This document shows positions 1-11,697 of a stretch of DNA of 64,000 nt, piece by piece. How positions within the stretch are numbered: the stretch's first letter is position 1; every line of letters begins with the position of its first letter. Made by a program: the position numbers and the translations under genes. The notes under the pieces are model-generated. The model saw nothing but the letters and a program-made list of their open reading frames with translations. It did no database searches and was not told the DNA's origin. The DNA is from Malachius bipustulatus (lineage: Eukaryota > Arthropoda > Insecta > Coleoptera > Melyridae), in the NCBI GenBank assembly GCA_910589415.1, contig OU342631.1, forward strand, positions 3,906,001-3,970,000. Direction: 5' to 3'.

Positions 1-396
1 AAGAATCAGAAAAACATATAAAAAACATGGTTGTCATTTAAAGACACACAATTGTTACTCGGGAGTATTTTGATTAAGAAAATGATATTTGCTACTCCCA
101 ACACTTCTCCATATAAAAATGCCCTAAAGGTTCTCGCGCTTCACCCTATATGTAGATAGTTAAATTTTATATTTGGACACCTGCTTATTATAATTGAGCT
201 TAGCTCCACTCTTTGGACCTTTTGGCCAAAAAGATATCAGAATGCAAAATTTTGTAAGTCAAATGTAATTTTTTGGGAATATGAACAACAATGAGATAAA
301 TTTTGACCACTTCTTAACTACATTATGATTTATTGAAGTGCATTCTTATTTAATTTGGATTATAAGGATTTTTTATAATTTTTTTTTACTTCTTAG
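1..396 (+). other. Intron of the ABC transporter gene (partial)
   Basis: A+T-rich sequence with no coding similarity that I can see. It ends in a pyrimidine-rich tract and an AG at 395-396, followed at 397 by sequence clearly coding for the first transmembrane domain of an ABCC protein. It is therefore the 3' part of an intron whose upstream exons lie outside the window. Confidence 0.75.
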
Positions 397-3300
397 GTGT
401 AATAAGTCGCAGACTGGCAGTGTTTCGATTGAAGACTGCACAAAAAACTGATAGCAGAATTAAATTAATTAGTGAAATACTATCAGGAATACAAGTAATT
501 AAAATGTACGCATGGGAGAAACCATTTGCAGCTTTAATAGAAAATTCTAGAAGGTTGTTGAAGGAATTAAATTACTTAACACTTAATATTAACATTGTTT
601 CATAATTCCAGGCAAGAAGTTAAGAACATAAGAGTTTCCACATTTCTGTTAAGTATGTCCTTGTCTTTTTTCATGTTTATTACACCTCTATCGGTGTTCT
701 CGAGCGTCGTCCCTTTTGTGTTATTTGGAAACATTATAACAGCAGAAAAGATCTTTGTAATGTTATCATACTATGGTATTCTTAAAATGTCAATGCCTGT
801 GCTTTTCTTTAATGGATTACCTCTAGTGACTCAAATGAATGTGTCAATTAATAGGCTAAATAAGTTTCTGTTGTTTGAAGATATGGGACCAAAACAAATA
901 AAGAAAAAATCAACAGTTTCAAAATATATCTCACATAAAGACAACGACGTCTTCACTAGTCAAGCCAGTATTAAAAGAAAGCGGTCTAGAATTGACATAA
1001 TAGGAGTAAATGCGAAATGGTCGAAGTCATCACCACAAAACACATTATCTAACATAAACCTTTCGATCAACCCAGGAGAATTATTTGCTATCATTGGACC
1101 AGTTGGCGGAGGAAAAACAAGTCTTCTACACGCCATATTGAAAGAATTGCCATTAACGACAGGGAAAATTATTGTAGAAGACAACATTAGTTATGCCTCC
1201 CAAGATCCATGGCTATTCGCGGGAACTATCAGACAAAATATCTTATTCGGTCTCCCAATGAATATTGTTCGATACAAAGCGGTGGTCAGAAAATGTGCAT
1301 TGAAAAGGGATTTCGAGATACTTCCCAATAAAGATTTGACAATCGTGGGTGACCGAGGTGTATCTTTAAGTGGAGGTCAAAGAGCCCGAATTAATTTAGC
1401 GAGGGCAGTTTATAGAGACGCTGATGTATATTTATTAGATGATCCTCTTTCTGCCGTAGACACTCATGTCGGCAAGCAATTGTTTGATGATTGCATAAAA
1501 ACTTTCTTGAAGGACAGTACTGTGATTCTCGTAACGCATCAAATGCAATATTTAAAAGAAGCAGATCATATTGCATATGTGGATGAAGGAAAACTTCAAG
1601 CTTACGGTAATGATGAAATGGTATTTTTGTTGATGTTGTTGCAAAGCATTCTATTTCACAAATAAGAGTTTTTACGAAAAGAAGCTCTGTTCAAAATATC
1701 TCTATATCTAAAAAATGCACTGCAATGACATAAACGGTGATTATACGAGTATGTATAATAATAATAATATACAGGCTGTTAAGAAAATGACTTATAAACT
1801 CTTTAGTACATTGTAGGGGATACTCAGTTGAGTACGGGAAAAATAATTTAAAAAATTCTGGTCTTCAAGTTTGTGAGACAAAAAATATCAAAGTTAACAT
1901 TTTACTATCTTTGTTTTTCGGTATTTTTCAAAAACTAGATGATTTTACAGATATAAAAAAGGGTACTTTAATCGTTGCCAATTAAAATAAATTGCTTAAA
2001 ATGTATCACTGATGGCTTGGAAAATTTAATAAGATTTATTTTTCTTTTCCAGATCGTTGCCAAATTTACTGTTCAATATTTTGCTTATATCTTTTAAAAT
2101 GTATATATGGATTTTTTAAAATTATTTTTCCCGTTCTCTACTGAGTGTCCCCTATAATGTACTAAAGAGTTTATCCGTCATTTTCTTAACACCCTGTAAA
2201 GGCTGAATTCAACTATCTGTTCACCACTGCTAACTTCCTTTATAATTATTAGCTTACAGATCGTAATTGCGGCTATACGAAGAGGTTACATTAGCAAACT
2301 TGTCGACTGATTAAAATGGTAAAAACGGAAAAACAATTAGGGCATCTCTGCTTTCTTGAGATATTCTCAAAAACGTAATTAAAAAAAAATACGTAAAATC
2401 GAATTAAAATGGCTTCTACCTATACGGTTTGCGTTTGAACTGAAGTAGCTTTATGAGATATAAACAAGTAAAAATCGCCTTTTTTGATAGTTAAAGCAAT
2501 TTACACCGAAAACGGCTGAAGATATACCTACCTATATGAAAACGGCTTACTTTCTTACGGCCCTATCTAAACTTTTCATGCATGCGGAATCCTATTATGT
2601 AATTGAAATGTGTTGAAGTGGAATTATGAAAAATTTGTCATTGACCAAAATGAAATGAAAAAAAATCTATACCATATGAAAAGGTAAGCTAGGGACATGT
2701 AAAAGGCGTTTTCCGCTATCTTGAGCCGTTTTCGGTGTAAATTTCGCCTTAAATACCTATATAAAAAAGGCGATTTTCACTTGCTTATAATAATTCATAA
2801 CAAGCCACTAATTTGTAAAACAAAATGTATGAGTCATTTCAATTCTATTTTCTTGAGACAATATGAGAATGTAATAATACAAGATTCCGAATTCGCGAAC
2901 ACAGATAGCATTCATTGTGGATTAGGGATTCAAAAGTTGAAAAGTTTATTAACTTTTTTCTTCAGCATGTTTTTCTTTATGAAAATATTATCAATTTTGG
3001 GAAAAAAAGGGACAACATGCACTCCTCTCGATATACTCCTTAAGGAAGAAAAATAGTGTTATAGATTTATACCCAGATTAACATATTACCACGGAAACGT
3101 TCCATTATCAAGTCCCAACTTTACAACGATGCTACATTGCTCTGTAAGTCCGTTACCAATAATTAAAAAATAAAATAAAAAACAAACTCTATCGTAATAG
3201 TTATGTGAAATCATGTGTTTTGCCAGTGGAAGTTGTTTTTTTGACTGCCATATACAGGGTGTCCCAAGATTTCTTTATCCACGTTATTTCAAAAAATAGA

Positions 3301-6300
3301 CAAATGAAATTCGGGAAATTTCAACCATACCCCTAAGGCTTTGCCGCTGAACCTTCAATGCCCCTTTACGGCTTTCCACCCCTAAGTAATCATCCCCTAC
3401 TCTTTTTTTTCAAAGTACACCCCCATATTTTTTTTTGCTCTGAAGGATTGTTGACTTTTTTCTGAATACAATGTCATAAGACTTTTTAAAACGAGACATA
3501 TCTAGCACGCCGAAAACAATATAATATCATAACAAACTTAACAAAAATTGTCAAGGAGTTGCAATTGCGTGTTTTTTGTGTTAATGTTTCCTCCAACCAC
3601 CTTAACTAGTAATACCGGTGTTACTGGATTAGGCGTTAATAATAATAATTGCTTCTGTGATTTTAATGTCATATTAAATGTTAATTTGTTATTCCTTGAC
3701 AATTCTCATTTGTTATGATATTATATTGTTTCCAGCGTGCTAGATATGTCTCAATTTAAAAAATCGTATGACATTGTATTCAGAAAAAAGTCAACAATCC
3801 TGCCGAGCAAAAAAAATTTGGGAGTATATTTAAAAAAAAAAGTAGGGGATGATTACTTAGGGGTGGAAAGGCGTAAAGGGGCATTGAGGGTGCAGCTGCA
3901 AAGCCTTAGGGGTATGGTTGAAATTTCCCGAATTTCATTTGGGATTAATCTTGGGACACCCTGTATGTTGATTTTAATTTTTGAAAAAAGAAACCCCATA
4001 TCTCTGTTAGAAGACGAAGGCGAGGAAATAATTTTTGTTTTAAATTTACAGTCTTTCTGAACATCCTGTACCCTGTATATCGCGTCCGCCAATTCGGTAT
4101 CCGTCTGTGTAGGTATGCATGCCTACAAGGCACATCTAAAAAATTACGTTTTTAAAATACATATCTCGAGACAGCGATGCTCAATTATTGTTGTTTTTTC
4201 TGTTTTTGTAATTTTAATCAGAGGTAGCTTATTAGAAAACTAAAAACGCTACTAGTTTGCTAATTTAACCGACGTTATAGCTCAATTATATGGAAGTTGG
4301 CAATGGTGAATAAATACATAACTCAAGCCACCGGGTATAGGTACTAAAGGTAGTATAATATACAGGGTTTGAACTGATTAACATGAGACTACAGGGATAT
4401 CCATCGTACGATTAACTACTAAATTGAAAAAATAATTCAAACATTCTTCTTTTTCCGAAAAAAATGTTTTCAAAAAATTCACAAAAAAACATTAAGCCAG
4501 ACATTTTACGTCACATATAAACGTCATTATCAGTGATTTCTTTTTTTCCGAAAAAATAATAAAACCCTTAATTTTTTCCTTAATCTGTTAGATTTTTGGT
4601 TTTCTTGATTTTTTTAATACCGAATTACATGAAAAACAACATGGTGGCTATAAGAAAAATAAAAGTTCACTATTAAAACTTTAGGATCTAGTTGGGGGGA
4701 CATTTGTAGTGAGAATATATAGGGAGATAGAAATTTGTTTGAAATATATTAGTTTTAGTTTTATTTTTTGTTGTTTTTAGGTTTTTAATTTTTAGGTAAT
4801 TCTTTATTGTTTTTTGTTTTTTTTTTGTGTTCCTACCTTACCTACGAACAGATAACAAGATTATCTCTGTAGGATTGTTTACATTTTTTGTATTTTAATA
4901 CTTTATGTATTCAATATGGTATAATAAATAATAATAAATAATAATAGTCTGCTTTGAAATTTTCTGAAATTCCGATTGGATAGCTCTTGTCGTCTTATGT
5001 AAAGCTATAAAATGTTATTTATTTATTTTCAATAATAAAAAAATATATTGCTAACATAAGATATCTCGGTTTTTTTTCAGTTTTTCAGCATATTTCAGCA
5101 ACGACTTAAGTAATCTTAATTTTGTTTCAGATTCTTAATACCTATATGTATAAAATTTATCAACTTTTATTCAATTTAACCGACCTCGTATCTTTTAGGA
5201 CATCTCTGTACCGAGTCTCCGCGCGTTAATCAATTCTAACCCTGTATAATGTACAAACATATCAGTGGTATCACTGATCAGTTGAGGGTATGGAGCGCCC
5301 ATATCTCGTGAACTATTGGTCCTAGAGCGTCCAAATATTTTTTTTACATGAGTAACCACGGGAAATAAGATGAAAATATTTTCAAAATGGCCACCCTTCC
5401 GGAAATACCGGAAGTTAACACCTACAATGTAGAACGCGAAAAGCTCAAGATATAAGAAAAAGTCTTACATGTCCACAGCTTAATTTTTCACGTATAGTTC
5501 ATTCATATTTTAATATATTTTAATGCGTGATCCATTTTAATCTATTTTCGGAATTATTGGGGAGGGGCAACATTCTCGGAACAAAAGTTTGGGACAAAAA
5601 TTGTTTGATTTTAAGTGGACATCGTTTGCATTCAAGAACCACCCCCCACCCCTTGCATAAGTGTGGGAGTGACTTTGACGATTTAAATAGGAACCCCTAT
5701 TTTTTATTATCGGTTATGATTCAGCGTGGAGAAAAACAAACTTTTGTATGAAATTTTTTGTTCAAATTCGCCCTCATTCCCTAAACATGGAAGACAAAAA
5801 CGACTTTTTCGAGACTTTGATTGATTTTTGATGCCTCGACAATTGCTTAGAGGAAAAATTACAGGGGGCAGAAATTGTTTGGTTTTGAGGGGGATATCAT
5901 TTGCAGACCAGAACCACCCCCAACCCCTGAATCGTAATACCCTAAAAAAAAACAGCGTTCCATTAAAAATGTCAAAGTCACCCCCACCCCCTGCCTAGGG
6001 GTTGAGGGTGGTTCTGGTCTAGCAAATTGTCGAGTCATTAATTAATCCAAGTCTCGAGATAGCCGTTTTTGTCTTCCATGTTTAGGGATGAGGGCGAATT
6101 AAAAGGCGTTGAGAAATGAGACTATTTCCAGAAGTGCCATCTTGAAAATATTTCATTAAACTCGTGGTCACTTATATCAATTTTTTTTATTTTGAGGCTC
6201 TAGAACCAACAGTTCTCGAGATATGGTCTTAACTGATTACGGTGTATAATATTATCAAAAATATTTTATGTTAAATTATTTTAATTGTGCATGTTTTTTT

Positions 6301-9300
6301 GCGTGTATTTTTTCAGGAACATATTCAGAAATAATTCAAACAGGTTTAGAATTCACCAAATTGCTGGAAGTTGATTCGTCTAAAGATCAAGATATACCTC
6401 TAGAAGAGGATTATGAGGCAACGGCAAGAAAATCTTCAGTATATAGTGTAATATCATCGCTTGGTGTAGAAGAAGCGAAAAATGTTCAAGAGAGTAAATC
6501 TACAGGTGCTGTGACGTTTCAAGTGTACAAGTCATACTTCAAAGCCGGGGGAAATTGTTTCAAAATTTTTTTGATGTTCTTCTTCTTCATCGCAGCTCAG
6601 GGATTCAGTACAGGCGCTGACTATTTCTTGAGTTATTGGTGAGTTAAGATAAATTATCATTTGTTGAAAAAGTCTCCGTATCCCCCAATTAATCGTTAAA
6701 TTTTTAGTTTTGAAAGAAAAACTATAAATCAGTCTTATAATTTAAATTACTTTCTATTGATGCGGGGAGTTCCTTGGCTCAGTAATGACGTCATCTTTGA
6801 CATTTGATATTTCAGTTTGATGTGAAAAAGTAGTAAAATTCATGTTTTTGAAATTAATTTTTCTACCAAACTTCTATCTCGTTCAGCTCAGAATTTAAAG
6901 GGGGTGGGGTGAGGGCGATCTAACTAGTTTTTACAGTGGGGTAAGCGTCCTCACTGTAAAAATAAATAAAAAAGAATCATCCGTATTATATCTTTGAAAT
7001 TTGTCTAATTCTTCCGTTAAGTCACAATCGCCATTTCACCAAAGCAATTTGGACAAACGAGCATTTTGCAAAAATTTGCAAAAATTACTACGAAAGCATA
7101 AACCTAACAATGGAAGTCCAGTTGAATTATTTCAAAAAAAAATTAGGTTTTGACAGACCAATACTAAATATATACAGGGTGATTCACAACTTGTGACTTT
7201 CCTTTCAAGGGTAAGCTCAGGATGTGCCAGAAAAACCATTTCTGAACCCGCAATATTTTGTTAATACGCAAATATTCTACAATAATTATTATTATGCTAC
7301 AAAGAACTCGATTCTCCATTTTTCAATTTTTTACCCTATATTTTCTTATTTATTAAATTCCCTTTATTACTGCGGGAGTTTTAATAAATTACTGTAGATT
7401 TAGATTAGATTTAGATTTATCGTGAGTGAGCCATTGTGACACTTCCACTGCGACCGAAGGTCTGTTGTGGCTCACATCTAGTCGTGGTACATTAACCCCA
7501 TCAGGTCAGCCTCTTTGAGGAAGCTGACCATCTTGACTGTTGTTAATGTATCCAGGTTCTCCAGTGTAAGAAAGTCTCTTTCGGAGGTTTGCAGTCTGGT
7601 TCTTTCCAAAGCAAGACACTCTCATGGGATGTGTTTTGCTGTTTCCTCATCTTCCAAGTAAAGGCGGAATTCAGCGCTGTTCGCTAAACCCATCCCGTGC
7701 AGGTGATGGTTCAGCTTGCAGTGCCCAGTGTATAGGCCTGTTAACATTTTCAGTTATTTCCTGTTGAGGTTCAATAGTTCTTTGGTCCTTTTTTTGACGT
7801 GCCATGTATAAAGGCCTTCGAACGGCCCAATCTTGTAGGTTTTGCCAGTGCTGGAGGACTTCCCTCTCAGCCCAGTTGCGTATTGTTGGTTTGACAATAC
7901 TTCGTTGCTCTTTGCTAGAGCATTCAAAGTTAATACAGTTCCAGACCAACTTGGACTTGCAGTGGCTGGAGCTAAGGGCTTTTAGAGCCGCTTGACTGTC
8001 TGAAAATATCGTCATTAATCTGCGTTGGCAATGCATCTTTTCATTCAATTGCGTACTGAGCTCTATTGCATAGATTTCGGCCTGGAAAGTGATTGCGTGA
8101 AAGCCCAGGCTCCAGATGATTCTCTTCTTCGAGTCAGAGCCCTACACACCCCGGCTTCAGTTCCTATGGATGTCTTAGATCCATTGGTGAACCAAATTAA
8201 ATCTTTCAGGAGTTCATTTGTGTTGTCCTCCTACACGTCTCTTCCCGGGAGAAGGACCTTATAAGCAGCTTCTTAATTTTATCAATTTATTGTATAGCTC
8301 TAGCTCCATAAGTAATAATTATTTGACAATATATTTTTTTAGGATCAACCATTTACAAGTGGTACATTTGCCGAAACAAAATAGCCGATATAGAAGAGAT
8401 GCATATAATAACTCACATGCCATCCTATCCTCCCAAGTAAATGACTCGACTATTCATAATACAATGAGTAATCCCTACTCTGCAAATACTTATAGCCAAA
8501 ATACATATATTTATATTTACACGGGCATTTGTGCTATGCTTATTACCATGACCCTACTTCGTCTCATTGCTTATGTTAGTATGTGCATGAAAGCCTCAGA
8601 AACCCTTCACAATAGAATGTTCTTCAGCATCGTTAAAGCGACAATGGCGTTCTTTAACAACAACCCTGCAGGGAGAATATTAAATCGTTTCACCAAAGAT
8701 ATGGGAACCATCGATGATCTTCTGCCTTCAACATTGCTCGATTCTATACAAATTATTCTAGCCTTCATATCTATAACAATAGTTGTATCTGTAATTAACT
8801 ACTATTTGCTTATACCTTCAGCAGTCCTATTTCTTATATTATATCTCCTAAGAGCTTTTTACTTGGGAGTAAGTCGCGCTTTGAAGAGACTTGAAGGAAC
8901 CAGTAAGTTCATCATGTTAGATTTTGTGACTTTGTAAATCATTATTGGCATTGTTTAAGCGAGAAGTCCCGTGTATTCTCATATAGCTGCTTCACTTCAT
9001 GGATTAACTACGATAAGGGCCTTCAATGCAAAAGAAATGATCATAGCAGAGTTTGACAACCATCAAGATTTACACAGTTCAGCATGGCATTTTTCCGCTG
9101 CCAGCTCTTTTACTTTTGGATACTGGTTGGACCTTGTATGCGTTGTGTATATAGCTCTTGTTGCGTTTAGTTTCCTAATTTTTGGAACAGGTAAGAATGA
9201 TAGTTTATTCAATTCAAATATTGGTGTTACATATTCATTCAGTAAAAAAATACAGACTTATGCCCGTATTCACAAACGATAATTTCCAAAATAATTACGT

Positions 9301-10553
9301 AATCAATTATCCCCATCTTATTCTATTGCAAAAAAACTGCATATCTCCATCTCACTCATTTAAATAATTACGTAATTATTTAGGAAATTATCGTTTGTGA
9401 ATACGGGCATAAGTAAAGTAAGATGATCAATAAAGATAAACTATGAATGACATATTTGAATGGACTTAAGGTATAGGTAATTTTTTGCCTTAGCAATAAT
9501 AAATCTGTAGCGCCAATTCCTGAAGTCCTACTACTATAGCTACAACAGTAATGTGACTAAAAAAAATTAATGTTTTCAGAAAAACTTGGTGGCAATGTGG
9601 GATTAGCAATAACGCAAGTTACAAGTGTTTCAAGAATATTCCAGTGGGGAATGAAGCAATCGGCCATTCTAGAAAACGAAATGACAGCAGTGGAAAGAGT
9701 AATGGAATATGAAGACATCGAGCATGAAAGAGCAATTGAAGCAGAAGATACTCTTTCTTCAGCATGGCCACAACATGGGAAAATTACTTTTAAAGATCTC
9801 TGTTTACAGTACTCCCCACTGGAACCCCCAGTGTTACAGAACTTGAATTTTGTTATTCAGCCAAAAGAAAAAATTGGAATAGTAGGTAGAACGGGAGCTG
9901 GCAAATCATCTCTAATTCAAGCCATCTTCCAAACAGCTTACACGTCCGGTTCCATTTTTATTGATGAAGTAGACATAACTCAGATCAATCTAGATTGTTT
10001 GAGATCAAAAATATCCATAATTCCGCAAGAACCAGTTATATTTTCAGGCACTGTGAGATATAATTTGGACCCTTTCGATAAATACCCTGACGAAGAACTT
10101 TGGCACGCTCTGAGCGATGTTGAACTGAAGCAAGCTGTTTCGCAACTGAAAGGAGGCCTTCACACTGAACTTTCTGAGGGAGGAATAAACTTTAGTGTAG
10201 GACAGAGACAGTTAATATGTCTTGCAAGAGCTATCTTGTGCAAGAACAAGATTCTTATTTTAGATGAAGCAACTGCAAACGTGGACCCTCAAACAGATGC
10301 TTTGATTCAAAATACTATAAGAAAAAAGTTTGAGAACTGTACAGTATTGACGATAGCACACAGGCTTCATACAATAATGGACTCTGATAAGGTTATGGTG
10401 ATGGATGCGGGAAAATTGAGAGAATTTGATCATCCATACCTATTACTGCAAAATAAGGAGAGTTTATTATTTAGTTTAGTTCAACAGACATGTGAATCAA
10501 TGGCAGATAATTTGTTTAAAATTGCAGAAAACAGTTATTTAAGCAAAACTTGA
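397..10553 (+). CDS. ABC transporter subfamily C, MRP4-like (5' end outside window)
   Basis: An ATP-driven membrane exporter of organic anions and conjugates. Exons by splice sites and phase: 397-553, 612-1606, 6317-6638, 8343-8902, 8960-9190, 9580-10553 (TGA). They give 1078 visible residues. MRP4-type proteins have about 1300, so roughly 250 N-terminal residues are missing upstream. The order is end of TMD1 (MYAWEKPF motif near residue 30), NBD1 with Walker A GPVGGGKTSLL (about 214), signature LSGGQRARINLARAV (about 304) and Walker B VYLLDDPLSAVD (about 324). A linker, TMD2, then NBD2 follow: Walker A GRTGAGKSS (about 856), signature FSVGQRQ (about 958), ILILDEATANVD (about 978). Joins restore family motifs: SRR|QEVK, AYG|TYSE, LSYW|, EGTTRSPVYSH. 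One intron is only 57 bp (8903-8959). The NBD1 P-loop has GGGKT where most relatives have GAGKS. Subfamily is secure; the exact orthologue is not. Confidence 0.93.
1770..2198. repeat. Miniature inverted-repeat element in ABCC intron
   Basis: The left end TACAGGCTGTTAAGAAAATGA is answered at the right by the complement of TCATTTTCTTAACACCCTGTA. Complementarity continues for about 90 bp on each side, including the copies of CTCTTTAGTACATT. The T/A at both ends and the TACAG terminus resemble Tc1/mariner-type non-autonomous elements. There is no open reading frame inside. Confidence 0.75.
2450..2802. repeat. Inverted-repeat element with ACCGAAAACGGCT arms
   Basis: The arms near 2450-2530 and 2715-2802 are complementary, with TTTACACCGAAAACGGCT on the left and its complement on the right, both flanked by an AAATCGCCTTTTTT block. 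Related sequence with a shared ACATGTCCCTATTTTAACTTTT-like core recurs near 27095-27140, 32560-32760 and 36230-36490. This is therefore a dispersed family. Confidence 0.6.
3253..3965. repeat. 713-bp long-armed inverted-repeat transposon
   Basis: It starts TACAGGGTGTCCCAAG and ends with the complement, CTTGGGACACCCTGTA. The arms are long, about 3253-3555 against 3692-3965, with moderate divergence. Only about 140 bp of unpaired middle remains. Short open frames inside the right arm are by-products of the repeat. A related element with similar ends is at 47856-48212. Confidence 0.8.
3966..5261. other. ABCC intron sequence without recognised features
   Basis: A+T-rich intronic DNA with many homopolymer runs of T. 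A lone TATACAGGGTT near 4359 resembles the end of a TACAGGG-type element, but no matching opposite end is visible. I see no coding signal on either strand. Confidence 0.5.
5262..6247. repeat. About 1-kb inverted-repeat element in ABCC intron
   Basis: The outer arms (about 5262-5420 and 6115-6247) are imperfect complements; for example CATATCTCGTGAACTATTGG on the left matches the complement of CCAACAGTTCTCGAGATATG. Further inside, two blocks rich in CCACCCCCAACCCC repeat each other in inverted or direct form (about 5580-5680, 5860-5940, 5980-6030). No transposase remains. It ends about 70 bp before the next ABCC exon. Confidence 0.6.
7395..8268 (-). mobile_element. 3' fragment of non-LTR retrotransposon (RNase H and C-terminal part), antisense in ABCC intron
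   Basis: Read on the minus strand, the open segment 7671-8048 shows RNase H-type sequence (IFSDSQAALKAL). A Trp/Cys-rich tail follows, and the element closes in an A+T-rich tandem tail of TAAATCTAATC units at 7395-7425. The same family occurs in the SCAP intron at 34745-35968. The two share the region coding KEADLMGLM, the GTGAGC 3' UTR block and the tail, so both are 5'-truncated copies of one LINE. Frameshifts and stops make it non-functional. RNase H after RT suggests the I/Jockey/LOA group. A single TACAGGGTGATTCAC-type end at 7173 lies just outside. Confidence 0.8.
9258..9412. repeat. Near-perfect 155-bp palindromic MITE
   Basis: Arms of about 46 bp begin TTATGCCCGTATTCACAAAC and differ from the opposite arm by about one base. 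The element lies in the intron between the fifth and sixth visible ABCC exons. The core CCGTATTCA end recurs at 16700, 50452-50592 and near 53960, so it defines a family. Confidence 0.85.
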
Positions 10554-11697
10554 TTGTGAATTTCTGAGATAATGTTGTCGATGTACTGTTTAAAAGAAGT
10601 GTGTTCTACAACATGTTGGCCTGCTGATACACACAGCTGAAGTTGGAAGCAGATTCTGTGATTTTACAGCAAGCAGTATATTAAAGTCTTTACTATTAAT
10701 GGGTGATTTTTTATTGATACCCTTTATTTCAACTAGCAACCCTAATAATTGTGTTATTTTCACAAAAATTATTTATCCTGCAAAACAGATGACAAAAATT
10801 ATAGTAAACAAAACAAAAACAATAGGTTTACTTTTTAACATACTCGTACTTTTTGATGAAAATAAAATTATTCAGAACACTCCTACTTTTGAAAACCTAT
10901 TTTGTCCTAATTGATGTGTGTAGGCTTTCGCAACGAACTTCCATTAAAATCATAATTGATTCCGGGCTGTTGTGCCTGATCCATGGAGATTTGCTCTGAA
11001 CCGTCTACAGCTGCGCGGTAGACATCATAAGCAGTTAGCAGAATCAAAAATTAACTCATGGATAATTACAGTGAATGTTTTCAAAAATTACTGTTCTACT
11101 AGCTTAAACTTAAATTTGCATGTGCTGAATTGCAATTCCATTTTCACAGTAATGAAGGGCTCATTAAAGGCTAATTGAATGCTTTAATTTGAAATTTTAG
11201 GTTCTGTGCATTTTTTTAATGACTGTTCTGTTAGCTTCTAAACAACAGCCATTTTTTGAAAAATGCACAGAGCCGATTTTTTTATTAGAGGGCATTTAAT
11301 TAGCCCTCAATCAGCCTATTGAATTGGGAATAGATTTTAAAATTGTAAATTCATACCGCAGCTCACAGCAACTGAATAGTTACATCCTCTAAGAGCAATC
11401 TTCATCCACTCAGTCACAAATCTGTTCTTTCTACAACCGTAAATAATTTTGGTGGTCAATGCCATGCACTTCTTTCGGCAGTATTTTGGATTACTCTAAA
11501 CTTATGTTTCGCAGATTTTTTTGTTTTTTTTTTTGGAAGAACCTAAAAATGTTGTTAAAATTTTTTTTTGGCTGCACATAACACCAATCTTCCTTCCTTG
11601 AAATACAATTGAAGAAAAGAGAAAAAGCAAAAGGAAACACTTAAGAACAAAAGTTTGAATGATAAAAATATACAAGAACTTCTAAAAATAATTTATT
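10554..11697. other. Intergenic region between ABCC and mTERF 3' ends
   Basis: The two genes converge here. A canonical AATAAA at 10861-10866, about 310 bases after the ABCC stop, is the likely ABCC polyadenylation signal. On the minus strand an AATAAA overlaps 11692-11697, directly after the mTERF stop. Besides the inverted repeat at 11118-11330 I see no gene. Confidence 0.55.
11118..11330. repeat. Short inverted-repeat element
   Basis: The inner arms GGTTCTGTGCATTTTTT and AAAAATGCACAGAGCC pair around a short loop. The outer blocks GGGCTCATTAAAGGCTAATT and AATTAGCCCTCAATCAGCC also pair. This is consistent with a MITE of about 200 bp. Confidence 0.65.

Noticed and set aside
8218..8342. Coding extension upstream of the ABCC exon at 8343
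   Set aside because: The open frame continues upstream by chance. The splice acceptor at 8341-8342 and the phase with exon 6317-6638 fix the exon start.
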